In this document: positions 58,460 to 64,000 of the stretch, piece by piece
Layout: each line of letters opens with the position of its first letter
Numbering within the stretch: the stretch's first letter is position 1
Source: Clostridia bacterium
GTDB taxonomy: Bacteria; Bacillota; Clostridia; Oscillospirales; CAG-272
NCBI GenBank assembly: GCA_017456905.1
Contig: JAFTIL010000093.1
Span: 1-64,000 of the forward strand
Length of the DNA: 64,000 bases
Direction: 5' to 3'
Position numbers and translations under genes: made by a program
Notes under the pieces: model-generated
Told to the model about the DNA's origin: nothing
The model's database searches: none
The model's input: the letters and a program-made list of their open reading frames with translations, nothing else

Positions 58460-59320
58460 ATGGACGTTTACGCAGATGTTTTGTTTCTTATCAACGGTGG
58501 CATGGACGCGCTCTGCCTCTGCCTGACTGCAAAGCTTCTCCACCGCCCCATTCCTTTGGGGCGGCTGCTGCTGTCCTCGGCCTTGGGGGGCGTATATGGT
58601 GTAGCCGCCCTCTTTTTGGAGGTAGGGACCATGATGGCGCTTGCCATAGACCTCATCGTCTGTGTACTGATGTGCGTTGTTGCCATGGGATGGTCGCGGC
58701 TTTGGTTGACAGGCGGACTGTACGTGCTGACTTCTATGGTCATGGGCGGGGTGATGACCGCTCTTTATCATTGGCTCAATCGCGCCGGTTTGGCCGACCT
58801 TCTCCCGACGGGGGAGGAGGGAGCATCATCAGTCGCTTTTGTTATTCTGGCCCTGGCGGGAGGATTATTTACTCTTATATGGGGTAAGATCTTCAAAAGC
58901 GCGGAGCGCCGTCGAGCCCTCCGCGTGACCGTGACAGTCACTTTAGCGGAGCAGACCTTGTCTTTTGCGGGCATGGTGGACAGCGGCAATCTGTTGACAG
59001 ACCCTTTGAGCGGAGCTCCCGTCATTGTGGTTAAGCGGGAGGTCATGGAGCCTATGATGTCTCCCGAGCTCAAAGCGATTTTGTCTGAGTCACCTTTGCC
59101 TGTGGCATCCATCGCCGAGCTCCCCGAAGGAGAGCGCCTTCGTCTCATTCCCGCAAATACCGCCACGGGGAAGGGGATGCTTATAGCCATCCGACCGGAT
59201 GCGGTGGCGCTTGGCGTGGAGGGAAGGAAAACTACCTTTCCCGTCAAAGCCGTCTTGTGTCCCATTCCTTTGGAGGGGGCGGCGGCTGAGGCCATGGTAC
59301 CGTCGGAATTGCTCACGTAA
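58460..59320 (+). CDS. spoIIGA: sigma-E processing peptidase SpoIIGA
   Basis: 286 residues. The start at 58460 is 5 bases after GGGAGG; a GTG two codons earlier is less likely. Five to six membrane helices form the N-terminal half. The C-terminal half is an aspartic protease: FAGMVDSGNLLTDPLSGAPV with Asp174. It cleaves pro-sigma-E in the mother cell. Directly upstream of sigE as in all spore formers. Confidence 0.95.
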   Translation: MDVYADVLFLINGGMDALCLCLTAKLLHRPIPLGRLLLSSALGGVYGVAALFLEVGTMMALAIDLIVCVLMCVVAMGWSRLWLTGGLYVLTSMVMGGVMTALYHWLNRAGLADLLPTGEEGASSVAFVILALAGGLFTLIWGKIFKSAERRRALRVTVTVTLAEQTLSFAGMVDSGNLLTDPLSGAPVIVVKREVMEPMMSPELKAILSESPLPVASIAELPEGERLRLIPANTATGKGMLIAIRPDAVALGVEGRKTTFPVKAVLCPIPLEGAAAEAMVPSELLT

Positions 59321-59346
59321 ATCAAACATGAAAGGAAACTATCCAT

Positions 59347-60060
59347 ATGCGTATGTTGAAATCATTGATACGAAAGCTGAAAGCGTTGCGGTATGCTCTC
59401 CTCGGAAAACGGGCGCGAGGCTTTTACTATATCAACGGCCCCGAGCTGCTTCCCCAGCCCCTCTCCCACGAGGAGGAGGCAGAGGCCATTGAAGCTTTGG
59501 AAGCGGGAGACGATGGTGCGAGATCCTTGCTTATTGAACGAAATCTCCGCCTGGTAGCCTTTATTGCGCGGCGCTTTGAAAATTCAGGAGTGGGCATTGA
59601 GGATCTTATTTCCATCGGTACTTTGGGGCTGGTCAAAGCGGTCAATACCTTCCGTTCTGACAAAAATATAAAGCTTGCAACTTATGCATCCCGTTGTATC
59701 GAAAACGAGATTCTGATGTATTTACGAAAGATCAGCGGCCGCCACGAGGTTTCCCTGGATGAGCCGCTGAACACGGATTGGGATGGAAACGAATTGCTGC
59801 TGTCGGACGTTTTAGGGAGCGACGAGGATCCCGTCAGCCAGGCCATTGAAGAGGCCGAAGAGAGAAAGGCCTTGTACCGTGCGGTAGGGAAGTTATCTGC
59901 CAGAGAGCGGATGATCATTGAATACCGTTTTGGCCTCGGGGGGCGCAAGGAGCTGACACAGAAGGAGGTAGCCGATCTTTTGGGCATCTCCCAATCCTAC
60001 ATATCCCGCTTGGAAAAACGCATCCTTGCCAAATTGCGGCAGGAGATGGAGAGTTTATAA
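59347..60060 (+). CDS. sigE: sporulation sigma factor SigE (pro-form)
   Basis: 237 residues. N-terminal pro-sequence (about 1-30, rich in Lys/Arg/Leu) ends before [14 protein letters not shown], which matches the processing site of pro-sigma-E. Core: [20 protein letters not shown], then [17 protein letters not shown]; sigma-4 [20 protein letters not shown]. It directs mother-cell gene expression. The stop overlaps the convergent lactate dehydrogenase by 6 bases; sigG, usually next, is absent here. Confidence 0.97.
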   Translation: MRMLKSLIRKLKALRYALLGKRARGFYYINGPELLPQPLSHEEEAEAIEALEAGDDGARSLLIERNLRLVAFIARRFENSGVGIEDLISIGTLGLVKAVNTFRSDKNIKLATYASRCIENEILMYLRKISGRHEVSLDEPLNTDWDGNELLLSDVLGSDEDPVSQAIEEAEERKALYRAVGKLSARERMIIEYRFGLGGRKELTQKEVADLLGISQSYISRLEKRILAKLRQEMESL

Positions 60061-61044
60061 ATGACTGAGCAAGACCTCATTTTCACACTTGCCCGTTTCA
60101 AAGAAGGCCATGAGGTTGCCTACGGTGGTTTCCGCGATGTTGTAGAGGGCATCCGAGGTCAAAAATGCTTGGTGAGAGGTGACGATGACGTTGGGCATGG
60201 AGATGAGCCGAGCCAGCACGTCATCTTCCAGGATGTGCCCTGAATTATCTTCATAGAAAAGATCGCCCTCTTCTTCGTACACGTCCAGACAGGCAGCGCC
60301 GATCCGACGGGACTTGATGCCTTCCAACAAAGCCTCTGCGTTGATGAGGCCGCCGCGGGAGGTGTTGATGATGACCACGCCTTTCTTGAGGATAGGCAAA
60401 GTTTCGTGGCCGATGAGATGGCGGCTCTCCTCGGTGAGGGGACAATGCAGGGAAATGATATCGCTCTCACGGAGCAAGCGATCCAGGGTAACGTAGGTTA
60501 CACCATCCAGCGCTGAGGGGTACTTGTCATAGGCGAGGATCTTCATGCCAAAGCCCTTGCAGATGTCGGCAAATACACGGCCGATCTTGCCCGTTCCCAC
60601 GATACCCACGGTCTTTCCGTGAAGGTCAAAGCCCACCATATTGTTGAGACTGAAATTGTAGTCGCGGGTACGGATGTAGGCCTTGTGGATGCGGCGGATG
60701 GAGGTGAGCAGCAGGGCCATGGCGTGCTCTGCCACCGCGTAGGGGGAGTAGGCGGGTACGCGCACCACGGTGAGCTTGCCCTTGGCGTGGCGCATATCCA
60801 CGTTGTTGAAGCCCGCGCAACGAAGAGCTAAAATGCGGATCCCCATGTCAACGAGAGCGTCAATGACAGCGGCGTTTACCGTGTCGTTGACGAAGGCACA
60901 GACGCCGTCGCATCCGCGGGCGAGGCTGACAGTGCGTTCGTTCAACTTAGTCTCATAAAACGAAAATTCAATACCCGCCTCTTCGGCCATGGGTTCGAAA
61001 TAGGTCAGGTCGTAGGGCTTTGTGTCAAAAAAAGCGATTTTCAT
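60055..61044 (-). CDS. D-lactate dehydrogenase (D-2-hydroxyacid dehydrogenase)
   Basis: 329 residues. Reduces pyruvate to D-lactate with NADH, or a related 2-oxoacid. NAD site [16 protein letters not shown]; catalytic Arg in INTSRGG, Glu near [13 protein letters not shown] and His in [20 protein letters not shown] is typical of D-lactate dehydrogenases. SD AAAGGA. Convergent with sigE with no terminator between, so each transcript runs into the other. Confidence 0.92.
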   Translation of the reverse strand: MKIAFFDTKPYDLTYFEPMAEEAGIEFSFYETKLNERTVSLARGCDGVCAFVNDTVNAAVIDALVDMGIRILALRCAGFNNVDMRHAKGKLTVVRVPAYSPYAVAEHAMALLLTSIRRIHKAYIRTRDYNFSLNNMVGFDLHGKTVGIVGTGKIGRVFADICKGFGMKILAYDKYPSALDGVTYVTLDRLLRESDIISLHCPLTEESRHLIGHETLPILKKGVVIINTSRGGLINAEALLEGIKSRRIGAACLDVYEEEGDLFYEDNSGHILEDDVLARLISMPNVIVTSHQAFLTSDALYNIAETTVGNLMAFFETGKCENEVLLSHL

Positions 61045-61175
61045 GTGTCTGATTCCTTTCGATCAATCCGTTTTGAAATAGTTTGTTCATTCATCGTTTC
61101 GCTTATGCAGGAGCTTTGTACTTACGCAACTGAAGATGAGAAAAAGCAAAAATCAAGAAAATTTCTCGTATTTAC

Positions 61176-61204
61176 TTGACAAAAAAATTTTCAAAGTGTA
61201 TAAT
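61176..61204 (+). promoter_or_regulatory. promoter of the small membrane protein gene
   Basis: TTGACA (61176-61181), 17 bp, TATAAT (61199-61204); full consensus. Confidence 0.88.
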
Positions 61205-61235
61205 GTTACTACTATCTTTGAAAGGAGAATTCATC

Positions 61236-61460
61236 ATGGCTGAATTCAGAAAAACTCTGCAGGGTCTGCCTTGGATCGCAAAGCTTCTGCTGGTTATCTT
61301 CTACGACATTTACGGCGCTCTGTACCGCATTTCTCGCGGTGACGTAGTCGGTATCGTTGTCGGTGTTCTTCAGCTCGTTACCGGTAACTTCTTCGGTATC
61401 GCCTGGATCATCGACCTGATCACCGTTATCTTGAAGAAGGAAGTCACCGTTCTCGCGTGA
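61236..61460 (+). CDS. small TM2-like membrane protein
   Basis: 74 residues. SD AAAGGAG precedes the ATG. Two hydrophobic segments: LPWIAKLLLVIFYDIYGALY and VVGVLQLVTGNFFGIAWIID. The second resembles the second helix of TM2-domain proteins (ILQL-G-WWLIDL). Highly biased codons and a full-consensus promoter suggest abundance. Function is unknown. Confidence 0.85.
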   Translation: MAEFRKTLQGLPWIAKLLLVIFYDIYGALYRISRGDVVGIVVGVLQLVTGNFFGIAWIIDLITVILKKEVTVLA

Positions 61461-61481
61461 TTTACATAGCATAAGCTGCAG

Positions 61482-61508
61482 AGCCGCCGCACACGGTGTG
61501 GCGGCTTT
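61482..61508 (+). terminator. intrinsic terminator
   Basis: AGCCGCC pairs with GGCGGCT with an inner CACAC/GTGTG; TTTGCTTT follows. Confidence 0.88.
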
Positions 61509-61535
61509 GCTTTACGTATACGGGAGTTTGATTTT

Positions 61536-62996
61536 ATGAAAAAGCCTCAAATTGCCATCACCCGAGACCGGGATTTCTACAAGCAGTTTTTCTCTGTCTG
61601 GTCGGTGCTGGTGCTTTATAATATCATCACGCTGGGCGTGAATTTAGCTGACAATATCATGGTGGGCGCCTATAGCGAGGATGCCTTGTCGGGTGTTACC
61701 TCGGTTAACCAGATCCAGTTCTTGTTCCAACAACTGCTCATGGGCGCGGGAGACGCGGTGGTAGTGTTGGGCAGTCAGTATTGGGGGCAAAAGCGCACCG
61801 AACCCATCAAGCGATTCTTTATGGGTGCGCTGCTCTTTGGCGTGGTTTTGTCCTTGGGGCTGTTTGTCGCCGCCTGTATCACGCCCGAAGGGCTCTTGTC
61901 CCTGTTTACTACCTCTACGGCTATCAAGGCTGAGGGTGTGGCTTACCTGAGGGTGATGAAGTATTCTTATCTTATTTTTGCCTTGACCGCGCTCTTACTT
62001 GCCACGCTTCGAAGCGTGGAGACGGTGCGGGTAGGCTTTTGGGTGTCGGTGTCCACTCTGGTGGTCAATATATCTCTGAATTACCTCTTGATCTACGGCA
62101 ATTTCGGCTTTCCTGCCTTGGGGACCACAGGCGCGGCCATCGCTACCTTGTCAGCTCGGATCGCCGAGTTTGTCATTGTGGTGGTTTATGTTTTCGCCAT
62201 TGATAAAAAGCTCAGATGGCGTATCCGCGATTTTTTTACCTGGGACAAGCCTTTGGTGATGGACTATTTCAAGCTGTGTCGTTCCTTTTTGTTTACCTCT
62301 CTGATCTTCGGATCCTCCATTCTCTTGCAGACCGTGATTCTGGGCCATATGAACGACAGCGCCATCGCCGCCAATTCGGTGGCATCGACTTTGTTTCAGA
62401 TGCTCAAGGTGGCCTCTATCGGCGCGTCATCAGCGGCCTCAATTCTCATCGGCAAGGCCATCGGCGAGGATACGGATCTTCATATCGAAACTTCACCCTC
62501 GCGTGATCAACAAGTCATCAGCGGTAATGATACCCGATACTTGGGAAGCGGTACTGTAGGTGGAAAAATGGGGAAGATCCGTTCTTATACTCAGACCCTA
62601 CAATTGATGTTTGTGGGGATCGGACTGATTACGTCTGCCTTGCTGTTCATCTTGCGGATACCCATCGTCAATCTTTATACAGATCTGTCTCCCGAAACAC
62701 GGCAGATGGCGCTGGATTTCATCCTTGTTTTGTGTGTCACGGGTTTTGGTACGGCCTATCAGATGCCCACGGCCACGGGTATCATCCGCGGTGGCGGTGA
62801 CGGTAAGTTCGTTATGGTCAACGATATCATCAGCATTTGGGGCATCGTGATCCCTTTGTCTTTCCTGGCCGCCTTTGTGTTCAAGTGGCCGCCCGTAGCG
62901 GTGGTCATCTGTCTGAACTCCGATCAGGTGTTCAAATGCGGTGCGGCGTTTATCAAATGCAATCGCTATCGGTGGATAAAGAAGCTGACGCGGTGA
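61536..62996 (+). CDS. MATE-family multidrug/sodium antiporter
   Basis: 486 residues with twelve membrane helices in two bundles. The first bundle begins SVWSVLVLYNIITLGVNLAD with NIMVG. The middle has ALLLATLRSVETVRVGFWVS and SLNYLLIYGNFGFPALG. A hydrophilic stretch of about 45 residues (IETSPSRDQQVISGND to KIRSYTQT) sits in the cytoplasmic loop between bundles and is longer than usual. SD is weak (GGGAG). Confidence 0.92.
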   Translation: MKKPQIAITRDRDFYKQFFSVWSVLVLYNIITLGVNLADNIMVGAYSEDALSGVTSVNQIQFLFQQLLMGAGDAVVVLGSQYWGQKRTEPIKRFFMGALLFGVVLSLGLFVAACITPEGLLSLFTTSTAIKAEGVAYLRVMKYSYLIFALTALLLATLRSVETVRVGFWVSVSTLVVNISLNYLLIYGNFGFPALGTTGAAIATLSARIAEFVIVVVYVFAIDKKLRWRIRDFFTWDKPLVMDYFKLCRSFLFTSLIFGSSILLQTVILGHMNDSAIAANSVASTLFQMLKVASIGASSAASILIGKAIGEDTDLHIETSPSRDQQVISGNDTRYLGSGTVGGKMGKIRSYTQTLQLMFVGIGLITSALLFILRIPIVNLYTDLSPETRQMALDFILVLCVTGFGTAYQMPTATGIIRGGGDGKFVMVNDIISIWGIVIPLSFLAAFVFKWPPVAVVICLNSDQVFKCGAAFIKCNRYRWIKKLTR

Positions 62997-62998
62997 TC

Positions 62999-63571
62999 TT
63001 ATTTTATCCACTCATGTCTCAGAATTCCATACCGTCCAATGGTGCGGTATTGTCCCTTGACCTTCATGGCCTCGCGGGCATAGCCCTCAAACTGCATACC
63101 CACCCGTTCCATGAGCATTTGGGAACGGGTGTTTTCTTTCATGAATTTAGCCTCAATGCGGTGAAGAGACAGATCCTCAAACCCGAAACGAAGAACCTCA
63201 CGCACGGCTTCGGTGGCCAATCCACGTCCATGGTATTCGGGGTTCAGAACGTACCCGATCTCGGCAGAGTCCGACACGAAATCAAAGGAAGTGAATCCGC
63301 AGGTGCCGATCATGCGGCCATCCTCCTTGCAGATAACGGCCCAATCGAAGAAATCACCCGTACGGTAGCGCTGGCCTATGTAGGTTAGGTATTCTTTGGT
63401 GTGCTTGATATTGGGATGAGGTGTCCAGGTGAGGTAGCGGGTGACGGGCTCATGCTGTGCGTAGGCATACATATCCTCGGCATCCGAGACCCGCATCCCT
63501 CTGAGGGTCAGCCGCTCCGTTTCCAAAGTGGGAATATGGGAGAAAAGTTGGTAGATGGCGCTTTTTTTCAT
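62999..63571 (-). CDS. GNAT acetyltransferase (RimJ/RimL type)
   Basis: 190 residues. LETERLTLRGMRVSDAEDMY start, GTCGFTSFDFVSDSAEIGYVL and the acetyl-CoA loop YHGRGLATEAVREVLRFGF, then FMKENTRSQMLMERVGMQFEG are classical. It transfers acetyl from acetyl-CoA to an N-terminal amine or small molecule; the target is unknown. SD CGGAGG precedes the ATG. Ends 2 bases from the MATE stop. Confidence 0.93.
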   Translation of the reverse strand: MKKSAIYQLFSHIPTLETERLTLRGMRVSDAEDMYAYAQHEPVTRYLTWTPHPNIKHTKEYLTYIGQRYRTGDFFDWAVICKEDGRMIGTCGFTSFDFVSDSAEIGYVLNPEYHGRGLATEAVREVLRFGFEDLSLHRIEAKFMKENTRSQMLMERVGMQFEGYAREAMKVKGQYRTIGRYGILRHEWIK

Positions 63572-63601
63572 GTCGTCCTCCGCGGAAATTTTTCCATATA
63601 C

Positions 63602-63630
63602 ATTATACGATATTCATCCCGTTTTTGCAA
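63602..63630 (-). promoter_or_regulatory. promoter of the GNAT gene
   Basis: On the minus strand TTGCAA (63630-63625), 17 bp, TATAAT (63607-63602). Confidence 0.75.
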
Positions 63631-63681
63631 GGGGTATTTTTTAAAAGGGTAAATGATTGTTCAGGTTTCCTCCCTCGATCA

Positions 63682-63710
63682 TTGACATTCCTTCGCGTCT
63701 ATGCTATAAT
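63682..63710 (+). promoter_or_regulatory. promoter of the last gene
   Basis: TTGACA (63682-63687), 17 bp, TATAAT (63705-63710); full consensus. Confidence 0.85.
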
Positions 63711-63740
63711 AAAACAAATCCCCGCAGAAAGGACGGCACC

Positions 63741-64000
63741 ATGACCGACGCGCATTGTGATACTGCTTATCTCTATACCACCGCCGTCCCCGTTTTGCTG
63801 GGAGGGACGAAAACGGCAGGGAAGACCGCCGCAGAAATCTATCTACGCCATGAGATCACGCCTCATTGGTTTGGCAAGGGCTTTGATTTGAATCTTTTGA
63901 TGTACGCCAAGCGTCATCTCTTGCCCGCACCCCTGAGGGAGATCTCCGACGATCTTCTTCTGCAGATCCTTTTAGATTTTGCCGCCGAACAGGTGGGGCT
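63741..64000 (+). CDS. 3'-truncated protein of unknown function
   Basis: 86 codons are visible from the ATG at 63741 behind AGAAAGGA. The sequence (start MTDAHCDTAYLYTTAVPVLL, then KTAAEIYLRHEITPHW) has no signal peptide and I do not recognise a family. The window ends inside the gene. A consensus promoter sits just upstream, so it is likely the first gene of its transcript. Confidence 0.75.
   Translation, partial: MTDAHCDTAYLYTTAVPVLLGGTKTAGKTAAEIYLRHEITPHWFGKGFDLNLLMYAKRHLLPAPLREISDDLLLQILLDFAAEQVG

Noticed and set aside
1..64000. tRNA, rRNA or tmRNA genes
   Set aside because: I looked in all gaps for cloverleaf signatures (GGTTCGAATCC-type T arms) and rRNA motifs and found none.

Overview
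The window looks like the chromosome of an anaerobic, endospore-forming Gram-positive Clostridia, most likely an uncultivated gut lineage. Sporulation genes (dipicolinate synthase A and B, spoIIGA, sigE), many predicted lipoproteins with Cys lipoboxes and no outer-membrane genes support this. The genus cannot be fixed from sequence alone. Coding density is high and A/G-rich Shine-Dalgarno sites precede most genes. At least a dozen promoters have the same layout: TTGACA-like box, exactly 17 bp, TATAAT-like box. I see no rRNA, tRNA, CRISPR array or intact insertion sequence.

Layout. 1-2271: an AT-richer left arm with a truncated unknown gene, a NifX-like protein with a His/Cys tail, a TauE/SafE exporter and what looks like the 3' end of a dead serine recombinase, so perhaps the edge of an old mobile insertion. 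2413-9702: housekeeping genes (pyruvate kinase, rimO, pgsA, an Mrp ATPase, a SanA/ElyC-like protein) with a TIM-barrel protein of unknown activity. 9710-15336: a TrkA/TrkH potassium system, a DUF975 membrane protein and oligoendopeptidase F. 15378-17961: small envelope proteins behind an unusual promoter. 18073-25277: reverse-strand phosphoglucomutase, a 528-residue unknown, a lipoprotein paralogous to the one at 15462, and an alpha-L-rhamnosidase. 25339-36942: a nuclease-helicase fusion, a leucine-rich-repeat lipoprotein, an aminotransferase, a four-gene regulatory cluster, a glycyl-radical activase, a sugar-enzyme-like protein and an orphan solute-binding lipoprotein.

37137-43641 is the most interesting locus. 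A six-gene operon resembles the dlt (D-alanylation) system in logic: adenylating ligase, carrier protein, MBOAT acyltransferase and SGNH/DltD-like protein. It is bracketed by a transglutaminase-like lipoprotein and a small lipoprotein. The SGNH protein has Cys where the family's Ser nucleophile is expected. Directly downstream (43764-48352) are two tandem, paralogous ECF sigma/membrane anti-sigma modules whose extracellular parts have diverged and gained Ig-like repeats. Part of their upstream motif recurs before the lipoprotein operon at 15462. Together this suggests an envelope-modification system beside envelope-stress regulators.

48406-64000: a heterodimeric ABC exporter with one degenerate ATP site, a sialate O-acetylesterase-like protein behind a leader element also found before the activase at 33108, dpaAB behind a sequence matching the sigma-K consensus, a ComEC channel with a ruined metallo-beta-lactamase site, an acyl carrier protein, spoIIGA-sigE (without the usual sigG after it), D-lactate dehydrogenase, a tiny membrane protein, a MATE transporter, a GNAT acetyltransferase and a gene cut by the window end. 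Two families of palindromic intergenic repeats are scattered through the window.
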